A DNA stretch of 64,000 nucleotides from Paracoccus acridae (GCF_014642735.1 NZ_BMIV01000006.1:151623-215622), one strand, 5' to 3'; numbered from the stretch's first letter, positions 54,198 to 63,926 are shown. The notes: generated from the sequence alone by a model not told the origin. A program made the numbers and translations.

Positions 54198-54948
54198 TCA
54201 GGATCTGTGCCACCGCCTCGGGCGCGTCGGCATGAAGCCAATGGCCCGCGCCCTTGACGCGCACGACCCGCGCCTGCGGGAAATGCGCGCGCAACGCAGC
54301 CTGGCCGGGGTCGGTCACATAATCCGACCGTTCGCCCGCGATTTCCAGGACAGGTCCCTCGAAGCTGCCCTGCGGAAGGTCGTCCGGCCAGCCGGTCAGC
54401 GCATCCATCTGGTCGCGCAAGGCCTTCAGGTTCAGTCGCCACGCCTTCGGATCGGATTTCAGGTCCAGCGATTGCAGCAGGAAGGCCCGCACGCCGGGAT
54501 CGTCGATCTGCCGGGCAAGGGCGGCGTCGGCGGCGCTGCGGCGGTCCACAGCCTCAGGGTCCAGCGACTCCATCGCGTCGATCAGATGCGACTGCGAATG
54601 ACCATAGGCGACTGGCGCGATGTCCATGACGACCAGCTTGCGGACCCGTTCGGGCCGGGTCAGCGCCAGCACCATGGATGCCTTGCCACCCATCGAATGC
54701 CCCACCAGATCGACACGTCCCCCCAGATCCGCGATCAGCCGCGCCAGATCGTCGGCAAGCGCGGGATAGCTGTGGTCGGGGTCGTGAAAGCTGTCGCCGT
54801 GGTTGCGCATGTCCACCGTGACGACACGCCGCGCATCGGCCAGCCGGCGGGCCAAGGCGCCCAGGTTGCGGCCCTGCCCGAACAGGCCGTGGACCATCAG
54901 GATGGGCAAGCCGCCATCCGTGCCCATGATCGAGTGATTCAGCATCAT
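54175..54948 (-). CDS. Alpha/beta hydrolase (YbfF-like esterase)
   Basis: 257 residues. Oxyanion region MVHGLFGQGRNLGALARRLA, nucleophile elbow VGHSMGGKAS, and the catalytic His in GAGHWLHADAPEAVA. RNHGDSFHD after the first strand is typical of the YbfF/ABHD11 esterase group. Substrate unknown. Start at ATG 54948 or the adjacent ATG 54945. Confidence 0.9.
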   Translation of the reverse strand: MMLNHSIMGTDGGLPILMVHGLFGQGRNLGALARRLADARRVVTVDMRNHGDSFHDPDHSYPALADDLARLIADLGGRVDLVGHSMGGKASMVLALTRPERVRKLVVMDIAPVAYGHSQSHLIDAMESLDPEAVDRRSAADAALARQIDDPGVRAFLLQSLDLKSDPKAWRLNLKALRDQMDALTGWPDDLPQGSFEGPVLEIAGERSDYVTDPGQAALRAHFPQARVVRVKGAGHWLHADAPEAVAQILITFLGQG

Positions 54949-55002
54949 GCAGCGACCCTAGATCGTCTGGCGCCCCCCCGCCAGAGCGTCTAGACTGCCG
55001 CC

Positions 55003-55401
55003 ATGACCCGCAATGCAACCGGCCCCGACGATATCCGCGACATGGCAGACGAGGTGTCGCGCCTGATCGCCGCCCGTTTCGGCGGTGCCCGGCGGGGCGA
55101 ACGCCCGCCCTTGTCGGTGATGCTGCGCCGCCGTGGCGGCGCGCTGCCGCGCCGGTTGCGGAAGCAGGCGCTGGCCCTTGCCCAGGCCGACGAGATGTCC
55201 GCCCAGCCGAAGATCGCCCGGCAACTGGATCTGGCGGGCCTGTCGCGCATCCATCAGGCCCTGGTCCTGCATCTGCAGCCGCTTGGCGAATTGTCCCGGT
55301 GGCAGGGACGGGCGATCGGCTTCGCCGCCTCGGTGGCGCTGGGCCTGCTGGTTCTTGCGTCGGTGGTGATCTGGATCCTGCTGTGGCGCGGGTATCTTTG
55401 A
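55003..55401 (+). CDS. Tail-anchored-type small membrane protein, unknown
   Basis: 132 residues. Basic, Arg-rich first part (RFGGARRGERPPLSVMLRRR) and one C-terminal membrane helix (about 106-127, AIGFAASVALGLLVLASVVI). No domain recognised. It reads like a helical DNA- or membrane-associated adaptor, but no function is supported. Confidence 0.7.
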   Translation: MTRNATGPDDIRDMADEVSRLIAARFGGARRGERPPLSVMLRRRGGALPRRLRKQALALAQADEMSAQPKIARQLDLAGLSRIHQALVLHLQPLGELSRWQGRAIGFAASVALGLLVLASVVIWILLWRGYL

Positions 55402-55495
55402 CCGTTGCATTCCCTGCAAGGCAGGTTTAGCGCCATCACACTTGTATTTGCTGCATTCAGCAAGATGCTGAGGCATCTCCCACAGGAACGCGCGC

Positions 55496-56680
55496 ATGAC
55501 TGAACACGGCAATCTTCGCTATGCCATTCTGGCATTGGCCCTTGGCGCCTTTGCCATCGGCACATCAGAATTCGCGGCCATGGGGCTGCTGCCGTATTTC
55601 GCGGGCGATCTTGGCATTTCCGAGCCGCAGGCGGGACATGTGATCAGCGCCTATGCCCTGGGCGTGGTGATCGGCGCGCCGCTGACGTCCATCATCGGGG
55701 CGCGACTGCCGCGCAGGCGGTATCTGGCCGCGTTGATGGCCTTCTATGGGGTGATGAACATCGCCGCCGCCGTCCTGCCGGGGCTGGCCGTGCTGACCGG
55801 GATGCGCTTTCTGGCGGGCCTGCCGCATGGCGGTTTCCTGGGCGTGGCGATGCTGTACGCCGCCGATGCCCTGCCGCGCGAACATCGGGCGCGGGGCGCG
55901 GCGCAGGTCATCATGGGGCTGACCGTCGCCAATATCGTCGGCGTTCCGCTGGCCGGCTGGCTGGGCCAGAGCATCGGCTGGCGTTGGGGTTTCGCGCTGC
56001 CGGGCTTCATCGCGCTGCTGTCGGCCTGGCTGATCCTGAAGGTCGCCCCCCGCGTCGGCGGCAATCCCAATGCCCGACCCTGGGACGAGCTTCAGGCCCT
56101 GCGCAACCCCCGCGTCCTGTGGCTGCTGGCCGTGGGCGCGATCGGCTTCGGCGGGTTCTTCGCCGTCTATGCCTTCCTGACCGCCGCGATGATCGCCACG
56201 ACCGATGCGCCGGCCTATGCGATCCCGCTGGCGCTGGGCGTCTTTGGCGTCGGCGGCACGCTGGGCACCTGGGTCGCGGGGCGCCTGACCGAACGCCTGG
56301 GCCAGGTCCGCGCGGCCTATATCAGCCTGGCCGCCATGGCCGCGACGCAGGGCTTTGCGTCCTTTGTGGTCGGCAACTGGCAGATGATGGTTCTGTCGTC
56401 CTTCCTGCTCGCGGCGGGGGCGGGGCTGGTGATCCCCCTGCAGACTCGGCTGATGGATGTCGCGGGCCGGGCGCAGAACATGGCCGCCGCCATGAACCAT
56501 GCCGCCTTCAACGCGGCTAATGCGCTGGGGCCGTTCCTGGCGGGCCTTGCGCTGGCGGCGGGCTGGGGCTGGGCCTCCAGCGGCTATGTGGGCATCGCGC
56601 TTACGGCTGCGGGGGCGGTGGTGCTGACGCTGGCAGTCTGGCATGATCGGGCAAGCGGGGCGGTGGCAGACTGCGCATGA
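55496..56680 (+). CDS. MFS transporter, DHA1/AraJ-type efflux family
   Basis: 394 residues with 12 predicted membrane helices. First helix LALGAFAIGTSEFAAMGLLP has the FAIGTxEF motif of the AraJ/YdhP group; RFLAGLPHGGFLGVAMLYAA and GVFGVGGTLGTWVAGRLTER are family-like. Probably a proton-coupled drug or sugar exporter. The last 80 bases overlap the convergent DUF599 gene. Confidence 0.9.
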   Translation: MTEHGNLRYAILALALGAFAIGTSEFAAMGLLPYFAGDLGISEPQAGHVISAYALGVVIGAPLTSIIGARLPRRRYLAALMAFYGVMNIAAAVLPGLAVLTGMRFLAGLPHGGFLGVAMLYAADALPREHRARGAAQVIMGLTVANIVGVPLAGWLGQSIGWRWGFALPGFIALLSAWLILKVAPRVGGNPNARPWDELQALRNPRVLWLLAVGAIGFGGFFAVYAFLTAAMIATTDAPAYAIPLALGVFGVGGTLGTWVAGRLTERLGQVRAAYISLAAMAATQGFASFVVGNWQMMVLSSFLLAAGAGLVIPLQTRLMDVAGRAQNMAAAMNHAAFNAANALGPFLAGLALAAGWGWASSGYVGIALTAAGAVVLTLAVWHDRASGAVADCA

Positions 56681-57359
56681 TCACTTGGCGCGAAGTCGAG
56701 GCGAATTCCCGCCGCCAGGTCACGAACAGCACGACGGCCGTCCCCAGCATCAGCACCCAGGGACCGGCCAGCCATCCCAGCGATCCCAGCGCGAAATAGA
56801 CGCTGCGCAGCCCTGCGTTGAAGCTGCGCGCGGCGGTGATGTTCAGATCCGCCGCCTGCATGGCGCGGTCGCGCGTCATCGGGTCCAGCGGGTCGTTCGG
56901 AACCGCCGCCATCATGATCGCGCAATATCCGAACAGCCGATGCGCCCAGACGAACTTCAGGAAGGCGTTGACGACGAAGAACATCGTCACCAGCAGCTTC
57001 AGTTCCCACAGGATGTCGCCGCCTTCCAGGGCAAGTTCCCGGGCCAGGCCCTGCAACTGGTCGGTATTGCCGATCAGCGCCAGGATCCCGCCCGTGGCGA
57101 TCATGCAGGCGGATGCGAAGAAGGCCGTTCCTTCGCGCAGGCTGGCCAGGATGTTGCCGTCGAAGATGCGCGGGTCGCGGGTGATGAAATGCACCATCCA
57201 TTCGCGCCGGAACCGCGTCATCAGCACCGACACGGAAGGCTTGCCCGCAGGGGGCCTTTCGGTGAACCAGCCGATGCCGAACCAGACGGCGAACAGCAGG
57301 ACGATGGCCGACAGGTCGGCGGCAGAGATGGAGGCGGGCAGCGACAAGAGCAGATCCAT
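56601..57359 (-). CDS. DUF599 membrane protein
   Basis: 252 residues, four membrane helices. Typical DUF599 pieces: ADLSAIVLLFAVWFGIGWFT, FRREWMVHFITRDPRIFDGN, TAFFASACMIATGGILALIG and LKLLVTMFFVVNAFLKFVWA. Function unknown. Its C-terminal 26 codons (Pro/Ala-rich) are encoded opposite the end of the MFS gene; the true stop may matter little to the fold. Confidence 0.87.
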   Translation of the reverse strand: MDLLLSLPASISAADLSAIVLLFAVWFGIGWFTERPPAGKPSVSVLMTRFRREWMVHFITRDPRIFDGNILASLREGTAFFASACMIATGGILALIGNTDQLQGLARELALEGGDILWELKLLVTMFFVVNAFLKFVWAHRLFGYCAIMMAAVPNDPLDPMTRDRAMQAADLNITAARSFNAGLRSVYFALGSLGWLAGPWVLMLGTAVVLFVTWRREFASTSRQVIMRSLPPPRLPDHARLPASAPPPPQP

Positions 57360-57409
57360 GGCCCGTTCTAGCCCCGTTCACAGCTGGTTGAAAAGGCCGG
57401 GGTAGAGGT

Positions 57410-57437
57410 CTTGACAGGGCCTTTCCTGCTCCTAAAT
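57410..57437 (+). promoter_or_regulatory. Heat-shock (RpoH) promoter candidate for hsp20
   Basis: CTTGACA (57410-57416) and CCTAAAT (57431-57437), 14 bases apart, resemble the RpoH pattern CTTGAAA / CCCATNT. About 90 bases of leader precede the start codon. Confidence 0.45.
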
Positions 57438-57528
57438 CGACATTACCGGCGGCCAGATGGCGCCGGTTCATGGCCTGCCCGGTGATCGGGGGGCACAGAC
57501 TATTGCATCGCTTGTGAAGGATGTGACC

Positions 57529-57981
57529 ATGCGCAACTTTGACCTGACCCCTCTCTATCGTGCCTCGGTCGGCTTCGACCGTCTGGCCGACGTGATGGAC
57601 CGCGCCCTGTCGGCTGACGTGTCCGCGCCGACCTATCCGCCCTACAATATCGAGAAGACCGGCGAGGATGCCTATCGCATCTCCATCGCCGTGGCCGGCT
57701 TTGCCGCCGACGACCTGAATGTCGAGGTTCGTGACGGCGCCGTGATCGTGTCGGCCCGCAAGGCCGAGGAAGACGACGGCCGCACCTATCTGCACCGCGG
57801 CATCGCGACCCGCGCGTTCGAACGCAAGTTCACCCTTGCCGATCACGTGCGCGTCGATGGCGCCAGCCATGTGGACGGGATGCTGCATATCGACCTGGTC
57901 CGCGAGATCCCCGAGGCCCTGAAGCCCCGCCGGATCGAGATCGCGAAATCCGCCCCCAAGGTCGAGCATCTGGACGCCTGA
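57529..57981 (+). CDS. Small heat shock protein, Hsp20/IbpA family
   Basis: 150 residues from ATG 57529 (AAGG upstream). N-terminal FDLTPLYRASVGFDRLADVM is the IbpA start; the alpha-crystallin domain spans about 38-130 (PPYNIEKTGEDAYRISIAVA, HLDLVREIPEALKPRRIEIA-like ending). Forms oligomers that hold unfolding proteins. The ending RIEIAK includes the IXI-type motif. Confidence 0.93.
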   Translation: MRNFDLTPLYRASVGFDRLADVMDRALSADVSAPTYPPYNIEKTGEDAYRISIAVAGFAADDLNVEVRDGAVIVSARKAEEDDGRTYLHRGIATRAFERKFTLADHVRVDGASHVDGMLHIDLVREIPEALKPRRIEIAKSAPKVEHLDA

Positions 57982-58014
57982 GGCACCCGGACGGCTTCCG
58001 CTCCGTGAAGCCCG

Positions 58015-58046
58015 AATGCCCGTCGGTTCACCCCGGCGGGCATTTT
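58015..58046 (+). terminator. Rho-independent terminator after hsp20
   Basis: A 12-bp stem (58015-58026 with 58033-58044, one G-U) with a six-base loop and a T run. Confidence 0.88.
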
Positions 58047-58050
58047 GCTG

Positions 58051-58126
58051 TGGTAGGCCCGGAGGGACTCGAACCCCCAACCAAGGCGTTATGAGCGCCC
58101 TGCTCTAACCATTGAGCTACAGGCCC
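58051..58126 (-). tRNA. tRNA-Ile2 (anticodon CAT, lysidine type)
   Basis: Acceptor GGGCCTG pairs with CGGGCCT (two G-U); anticodon loop CTCATAA gives CAT; T arm GGGTTCGAGTCCC; discriminator A and CCA encoded. The CTTGGT after the anticodon stem and the acceptor resemble the AUA-reading Ile tRNA (substrate of TilS) rather than elongator Met, and it lacks initiator features. Confidence 0.8.
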
Positions 58127-58236
58127 GGCCGTCCGTCCCGGTTAATCGCAGGGCGGCATTGGGTCAAGCACCGATCACCGTTGCCCCGGTTGGCGGCTTC
58201 CGTTATCGGGTGCGCAGCATTCAGCCGGGGGCCGCC

Positions 58237-59277
58237 ATGACCAAGAACGGGATCAGCTATCGCGATGCGGGCGTCGATATCGACGCGGGCAATGCGCTTG
58301 TCGAACGCATCAAGCCCGCCGCCGCCGCGACCGCGCGTCCCGGCGTGATGGATGCGCTGGGCGGCTTTGGCGCGCTGTTCGACCCGCGCGCGGCGGGTTA
58401 CGACGATCCGGTTCTGGTCGCGGCCACGGATGGCGTGGGCACCAAGCTGCGCATCGCCATCGACACCGGGCATCTGGACGGCATCGGCCAGGATCTGGTC
58501 GCGATGTGCGTGAACGATCTGGTCTGCCAGGGCGCGGAGCCCTTGTTCTTCCTGGATTATTTCGCCACCGGCAAGCTGTCGGTCGATGAGGGCGCGCGCG
58601 TCGTCGAAAGCATCGCGCGCGGCTGCAAGGCGGCCGGTTGCGCCCTGATCGGCGGCGAGACGGCCGAGATGCCGGGCATGTATCACGATGGCGATTTCGA
58701 CCTGGCGGGCTTTGCCGTGGGCGCCATGCAGCGCGGCACGGCCTTGCCTGCGGGCGTGGTCGAAGGCGACGTGCTGCTGGGCCTTGCATCCGACGGGGTT
58801 CATTCCAACGGCTATTCGCTGGTCCGCAAGGTAGCCGAACGCGCGGGCCTTGGCTGGAACGCGGCCTCGCCCTTTGGCGAGGGCGATCTGGGCACATCCC
58901 TGCTGACCCCCACGCGGCTTTACGTCAAGCCCGCCCTCGCCGCGATCCGCGCGGGCGGCGTCCATGCTCTGGCCCATGTCACCGGCGGCGGCATCACCGA
59001 GAACCTGCCCCGCGTCCTGCCGAAAGACCTGGGTGCGGATATCGACCTGTCGTCCTGGACCCTGCCGCCGGTTTTCCGCTGGCTGGCTGAGGCGGGCGGG
59101 ATCGAGGGCGCCGAGATGCTCAAGACCTTCAACAGCGGCATCGGCATGATCCTGTCGGTCGCGGCCGACCGGGCCGATGCGCTGTCCGACCTGCTGGCGG
59201 GACAGGGCGAGACGGTCCACCGCCTGGGCCGCGTCACGGCGGGGCAGGGCGTGCGCTACAGCGGAACGCTTGCGTGA
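58237..59277 (+). CDS. purM: Phosphoribosylformylglycinamidine cyclo-ligase (AIR synthetase)
   Basis: 346 residues from ATG 58237. ATP-binding [41 protein letters not shown] and [18 protein letters not shown] are typical. Catalyses the fifth step of purine synthesis. The stop overlaps purN (GTGA). Confidence 0.96.
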   Translation: MTKNGISYRDAGVDIDAGNALVERIKPAAAATARPGVMDALGGFGALFDPRAAGYDDPVLVAATDGVGTKLRIAIDTGHLDGIGQDLVAMCVNDLVCQGAEPLFFLDYFATGKLSVDEGARVVESIARGCKAAGCALIGGETAEMPGMYHDGDFDLAGFAVGAMQRGTALPAGVVEGDVLLGLASDGVHSNGYSLVRKVAERAGLGWNAASPFGEGDLGTSLLTPTRLYVKPALAAIRAGGVHALAHVTGGGITENLPRVLPKDLGADIDLSSWTLPPVFRWLAEAGGIEGAEMLKTFNSGIGMILSVAADRADALSDLLAGQGETVHRLGRVTAGQGVRYSGTLA

Positions 59278-59864
59278 AGCGCGTCGCCATCCTGATTTCG
59301 GGCGGCGGTTCGAACATGCTCCGCCTGGTTCAGGACATGCAGGGGGGCGATCATCCGGCGCAGCCGGTGCTGGTCGCCTCGAACGATCCCGACGCCGCCG
59401 GCCTGGCAAAGGCCGCAGCCCTTGGCGTGCCCACCGCCGCCGTGGATCACCGCGCCTATCCGGGCGACCGCGCCGCCTTTGAAGCCGCGCTGCTGGAACC
59501 GCTGCTGGACGCGCGGCCCGACATCATCTGCCTTGCGGGCTTCATGCGCATCCTGACGCCCGGCTTCATCGACCGCTTCGAAGGCCGGATGATCAACATC
59601 CATCCTTCTCTGTTGCCCAAATACCCCGGCCTCCATACCCACAAGCGCGCCATCGAAGCAGGCGATGCCGAGGCAGGCGCAACGGTTCACGAAGTCACGA
59701 CCGACCTGGATTCAGGCCCGATCCTGGGCCAGGCGCGCGTCCCGATCAAGCCGGGCGACACGCCCGAGACCCTGGCCGCGCGCGTCCTGGAACGCGAACA
59801 CCAGCTTTACCCGCTGATCCTGCGCCGCTTCGCCGCGGGCGCCCGCGAACGCTTCGACATCTAG
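59274..59864 (+). CDS. purN: Phosphoribosylglycinamide formyltransferase
   Basis: 196 residues from GTG 59274, overlapping the purM stop. N-terminal LISGGGSNM binds GAR phosphate; the active-site Asn/His/Asp are in [19 protein letters not shown] and the loop [15 protein letters not shown]. Folate-dependent transfer of formyl to GAR. The TAG stop forms CTAG with the converging ThiE-like stop. Confidence 0.96.
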   Translation: MKRVAILISGGGSNMLRLVQDMQGGDHPAQPVLVASNDPDAAGLAKAAALGVPTAAVDHRAYPGDRAAFEAALLEPLLDARPDIICLAGFMRILTPGFIDRFEGRMINIHPSLLPKYPGLHTHKRAIEAGDAEAGATVHEVTTDLDSGPILGQARVPIKPGDTPETLAARVLEREHQLYPLILRRFAAGARERFDI

Positions 59865-60475
59865 CCCCAAAGCGCGGTCAGGGCGGCCACGGGATCCTCG
59901 GCCGTCCAGATCTCGGGTCCGATGGCGATGAAGTCGCTGACCGGGGACAGTTGTTCCAGCAGTTCGCGGGTGATCGCGCCTTCGGCAACGACCGGAACCT
60001 CGATCATCTCGGACCACCACTGGAACAGTTCCAGTTCGACCGGCTCGCCCCGATACAGCGCGGACTGCCCCACCGGGCCGAAGCTGACGTAATCCGCCCC
60101 GGCCTCGCCCGCGTTCATGCCCTCGTGGCGCGAATTGCCGCAGAAGCAGCCGACGATGGCATCCGCGCCCAGCTCCTTGCGGGCATAGCGCACGGCCTTC
60201 GCGCCGTCGGTCAGATGCACCCCGTCCAGGCCGTGCCGCTGGGCCAGGGCCACATGATCGTCAATCACCACCGCCACGTCGCGGGCGTGTGCGATTTCGC
60301 GCGCAAGATCGGCAAGGCGGCCCAGTTCGTCCTCCTCGGCCCCGGCACGGATCCGCAGGCATGCCACGGGAAAGGCATCCATGACCGCCGCCAGTTGCGG
60401 TCCCAGGGTCGATGCTTGCGCGCCTGCGGGCGTCATCAGGTAAAGCTGCGGGGCGTCGGGGGTGGCGTCAGACAT
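59861..60475 (-). CDS. ThiE-like thiamine phosphate synthase family protein
   Basis: 204 residues. Beta/alpha barrel with ThiE-type segments VVIDDHVALAQRHGLDGVHL, DYVSFGPVGQSALYRG and VVAEGAITRELLEQLS. The canonical GQxD motif is replaced by LTDGAKAVRYARKELG, so activity in thiamine synthesis is uncertain; a TenI-like role is possible. Converges on purN with a four-base overlap. Confidence 0.75.
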   Translation of the reverse strand: MSDATPDAPQLYLMTPAGAQASTLGPQLAAVMDAFPVACLRIRAGAEEDELGRLADLAREIAHARDVAVVIDDHVALAQRHGLDGVHLTDGAKAVRYARKELGADAIVGCFCGNSRHEGMNAGEAGADYVSFGPVGQSALYRGEPVELELFQWWSEMIEVPVVAEGAITRELLEQLSPVSDFIAIGPEIWTAEDPVAALTALWG

Positions 60476-60489
60476 GGCGGAACTCCTTT

Positions 60490-61272
60490 ATGTCGCAGAT
60501 AGCGCAGCTTGCCGCCCGCCGCCAGACGGACTATCTGCCCCCCATGCACAGCGAACGCCTGCCCGTCATCATCCTGGTCCGCCCGCAGATGGGCGAGAAT
60601 ATCGGCGCCGCCGCCCGCGCCATGCTGAATTTCGGCCTGACCGAGATGCGTCTGGTCGATCCCCGCGACGGCTGGCCCAACCCCCGCGCCGTCGCCATGG
60701 CGTCGGGCGCGGCAGGGCAGGTGCTGGACCGCGCCCGCATCTATCCGACCCTGGCCGAGGCGATGGAGGGCATCGACTTCGCCTTCGCCACGACCGCGCG
60801 GGGCCGCGAACTCTCGAAGCCCGTACATACCCCGGCCACCGCGATGGAGATGGCGCGCAACCATCCCGGCCGCTGCGCCATCATCTTCGGCCCGGAACGC
60901 ACGGGGCTTGAAAACGACGACGTGGCGCGCGCCAATGCCATCGTGACGGTGCCGGTGAACCCCGATTTCCCGTCGCTGAACCTGGCCCAGGCCGTGCTGC
61001 TGATGGGCTATGAATACGGGCGCGACATCCTGCCCGCCGAACCCTCGCCCCACCATGCCCGGCCCGAGGCGATTGCCCTGGCCGACCGGCTGGAGATCGA
61101 GAAGCTGGGCGATCACTTCGAGGAAAGGCTGACCGAGGCGGGCTTCTTCTTTCCCGACACCAAGGCCGCGTCCATGCGGCTCAACCTGCGCAACATGTGG
61201 GCGCGGCTGGCGCTGACCCGCGGCGACGTGCGCATCCTGCACGGGATGCTGCGGCAGTTGACCCGGCGCTGA
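60490..61272 (+). CDS. trmJ: TrmH/SpoU-family RNA methyltransferase (TrmJ-like)
   Basis: 260 residues from ATG 60490; an ATG at 60544 would give a more typical N-terminus just ahead of LPVIILVRPQMGENIGAAAR. Knotted SPOUT motifs: AARAMLNFGLTEMRLVDPR, AIIFGPERTGLENDD and NPDFPSLNLAQAVLLMGYEY. Probably methylates the 2'-O of position 32 in tRNA. It is 14 bases from the divergent ThiE-like start. Confidence 0.9.
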   Translation: MSQIAQLAARRQTDYLPPMHSERLPVIILVRPQMGENIGAAARAMLNFGLTEMRLVDPRDGWPNPRAVAMASGAAGQVLDRARIYPTLAEAMEGIDFAFATTARGRELSKPVHTPATAMEMARNHPGRCAIIFGPERTGLENDDVARANAIVTVPVNPDFPSLNLAQAVLLMGYEYGRDILPAEPSPHHARPEAIALADRLEIEKLGDHFEERLTEAGFFFPDTKAASMRLNLRNMWARLALTRGDVRILHGMLRQLTRR

Positions 61273-61305
61273 CCCACCCCTACTGTCCGCCTGAAGGAGC
61301 AAGCG

Positions 61306-62454
61306 ATGGCCAAGCGCCCCGTTTTCGAGGAAGTTTCGGACCCCACCGCCACCAGCCGCCCCGTCACCACGACCGGCATGATCGACGCGGCCCCGCGCGG
61401 CGCACGGCGCGCGATCCGCCTCTGGCTGATGATCCTGTTCGTGATGGTGCTGTCGATGATCGTGCTTGGCGGCGCCACGCGGCTGACCGGATCGGGCCTG
61501 TCCATCACCGAATGGGCGCCCGTCACCGGCACCATCCCGCCCCTGAACGAGGCGGACTGGCAGGCGGAATTCGAGGCCTACAAGCAGATCCCCCAGTATT
61601 CCCAGGTCAACCCGGACATGGATCTGGCAGGCTTCAAGGAAATCTATCTTTGGGAATGGGCGCATCGCCTGCTGGGCCGGCTGATCGGGCTGGTCTGGGC
61701 GGCGGGCTTCGTCTTCTTCCTGGCGACCCGGCGCATTCCCACTGGCTGGGCGCCGCGCCTGCTAGGCCTGGGCGCGCTTGGCGGGCTGCAGGGGGCCATC
61801 GGTTGGTGGATGGTCAGTTCCGGCCTGGTCGAGGGGATGACCCGCGTGGCGTCCTATCGGCTGGCGACGCATCTGGGCCTGGCCTTCGTGATCCTGGGCC
61901 TGATCACCTGGTATGTCCTGCTGCTGGGCCGGTCCGAGGCCGATCTACTGCGCGCCCGCCGCGCGGGGGAACCCAAGCTGTTTTCCATGTCCACGGGCCT
62001 GATGCACCTGGCCTTCGTGCAGATCCTGATCGGCGCGCTTGTCGCGGGCATCGACGCTGGCCGCACCTATACCGGATGGCCCACCATGGGCGGCGAATGG
62101 ATCCCCGCGCTGATCTGGGATCCGGCGCTTGGCTGGCGCAACTTCTTTGAAAATCCCGCCCTTGTGCAATTCGTCCACCGCATGGCAGGCTATCTTCTGG
62201 CGATCTTCGCGGTCGTGGTCTGGCTGCGCGCGCGGCGTTCGCCCCATCCGGTGACGCGGGGCGCCTTCACGGCGATGATCGTGGCGGTGGCGGTGCAGGT
62301 GGGCCTGGGGATCATGAACGTGATCCATGCCTCGCCCCTGGGACTGGCGCTGACGCACCAGCTGGGCGCGGTCGTCCTGTTCGCGCTGATCATCCGGGCG
62401 CGCCACCATGCGCGCTTTCCGCACGAAACCTCGGTCAGGGGGACCATCCGATGA
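61306..62454 (+). CDS. ctaA: Heme A synthase (CtaA/Cox15 type 2)
   Basis: 382 residues with eight membrane helices. Conserved GGATRLTGSGLSITEWAPVT, YLWEWAHRLLGRLIGLVW, GGLQGAIGWWMVSSGL, RLATHLGLAF and the late VQFVHRMAGYLLA and ALTHQLGAVV carry the heme-ligand His pairs. It oxidises the heme O methyl to formyl for cytochrome c oxidase. Overlaps the M32 gene start (ATGA). Confidence 0.96.
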   Translation: MAKRPVFEEVSDPTATSRPVTTTGMIDAAPRGARRAIRLWLMILFVMVLSMIVLGGATRLTGSGLSITEWAPVTGTIPPLNEADWQAEFEAYKQIPQYSQVNPDMDLAGFKEIYLWEWAHRLLGRLIGLVWAAGFVFFLATRRIPTGWAPRLLGLGALGGLQGAIGWWMVSSGLVEGMTRVASYRLATHLGLAFVILGLITWYVLLLGRSEADLLRARRAGEPKLFSMSTGLMHLAFVQILIGALVAGIDAGRTYTGWPTMGGEWIPALIWDPALGWRNFFENPALVQFVHRMAGYLLAIFAVVVWLRARRSPHPVTRGAFTAMIVAVAVQVGLGIMNVIHASPLGLALTHQLGAVVLFALIIRARHHARFPHETSVRGTIR

Positions 62455-63923
62455 CGGCCATCAACGACCTGCTTGCCTTCCAGCGCCAGACCGAGGCGCT
62501 GTCCTCCATCGCCGAACGGCTTGGCTGGGACCAGGAAACCGTGATGCCGCGCGGCGCGGTCGAGCAGCGGGCCGAGGAGATGGCCGCGATCGAGGCCGTG
62601 CTGCACGAACGCCGCACCGATCCGCGCATCGGCGAATGGCTGGACGTGGCCGAACCCCGGACCGAGGCCGAGGCCCGGTCGGTCGAACTGATCGCGCGCG
62701 ATTTCAGCCGCGCCAACCGCATCCCCGCCAAGCTGGCGCAGGAACTGGCGCGCCTGACATCCCTGTCCCAGGGCATCTGGGCCGAGGCACGCGCCAAGGA
62801 CGCGCCCGAGGATTTCCTGCCCACGCTGGACCAGGTCCTGGTCCTGAAGCAGGACGAGGCCGCCGCCCTGGCCGATGGCGGCGATCCCTATGACGCGCTC
62901 TTGGACGATTACGAACAGGGCATGACGGGGGCCGAGATCGCGGCCCTGTTCGACACCATGCGCCCGCGTCTGGTTGCGCTACGCGAGGATGTGCTGGGCG
63001 CCGAAAGGCAGCCCCAGCCGCTGGCGGGCCATTTCCCCCAGGAAACCCAGATCCGGCTGGCCCGCATCTGCGCCACGGCCTTCGGCTATGACTGGTCGCG
63101 CGGGCGGATGGACATCGCCGTCCATCCCTTCAGCAGCGGCCGCTGGCAGGACAGCCGCATCACGACGCGGGTGGTGGAAACCGATCCCTTCAACTGCATC
63201 TATTCCACCATCCACGAGGTCGGCCATTCCTCCTATGAACTGGGCATCGACGACGACTATGCCTTCACGCCGCTGGGCCGGGGCGTGTCGATGGGCGTCC
63301 ACGAAAGCCAGAGCCGCATCTATGAAAACCAGATGGGCCGGGGCCGCGCCTTCGCGGGATGGCTGTTCAACCGCATGTCGGACGCCTTCGACGGGCTGAA
63401 CATCACCGACGCGGATGCCTTCTATGCCACCGTGAACCGCGTCACCCCCGGCTTCATCCGCACCGAGGCCGACGAGGTGCAATACAACCTGCACATCATG
63501 ATGCGCTTCGACCTGGAACGCGACCTGATCGCGGGCAAGCTGTCCACCGACGATCTGGTCGAGGCCTGGAACGACCGCTTCCTGCGCGATTTCGGCGTGG
63601 TGGTGGACCGGCCTGCGAATGGCGTCTTGCAGGACGTGCATTGGGCGGTGGGCCTGTTCGGATATTTCCCGACCTATGCCCTGGGCAATGTCTTTGCGGG
63701 CTGCCTGAACCAGGCGATGCGCGATGCCGTGCCGGATCTGGATGCCTCGCTCGCCGCGGGCGATGCCGCGCCTGCGGTCGAGTGGCTGCGCGAGAACGTG
63801 CAGCGCCATGGCGGGCTGAAGCGCCCGCGCGCGCTGATCGAGGAGGCGACGGGCGGGGATGTCTCGCCCGAGCCGCTGCTCTCCTATCTGGAGGCGAAGT
63901 TCGGCCAGATCTACGGGCTGTGA
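62451..63923 (+). CDS. M32 family metallocarboxypeptidase (Taq type)
   Basis: 490 residues. Zinc motif HEVGHSSYELG (HExxH), preceded by DPFNCIYSTI, and the downstream third ligand in VHESQSRIYENQMGRG. C-terminal LHIMMRFDLERDLIAGKL and GLFGYFPTYALGNVFAG are family hallmarks. Cytosolic enzyme removing C-terminal residues. Overlaps ctaA by ATGA. Confidence 0.94.
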   Translation: MTAINDLLAFQRQTEALSSIAERLGWDQETVMPRGAVEQRAEEMAAIEAVLHERRTDPRIGEWLDVAEPRTEAEARSVELIARDFSRANRIPAKLAQELARLTSLSQGIWAEARAKDAPEDFLPTLDQVLVLKQDEAAALADGGDPYDALLDDYEQGMTGAEIAALFDTMRPRLVALREDVLGAERQPQPLAGHFPQETQIRLARICATAFGYDWSRGRMDIAVHPFSSGRWQDSRITTRVVETDPFNCIYSTIHEVGHSSYELGIDDDYAFTPLGRGVSMGVHESQSRIYENQMGRGRAFAGWLFNRMSDAFDGLNITDADAFYATVNRVTPGFIRTEADEVQYNLHIMMRFDLERDLIAGKLSTDDLVEAWNDRFLRDFGVVVDRPANGVLQDVHWAVGLFGYFPTYALGNVFAGCLNQAMRDAVPDLDASLAAGDAAPAVEWLRENVQRHGGLKRPRALIEEATGGDVSPEPLLSYLEAKFGQIYGL

Positions 63924-63926
63924 CGG

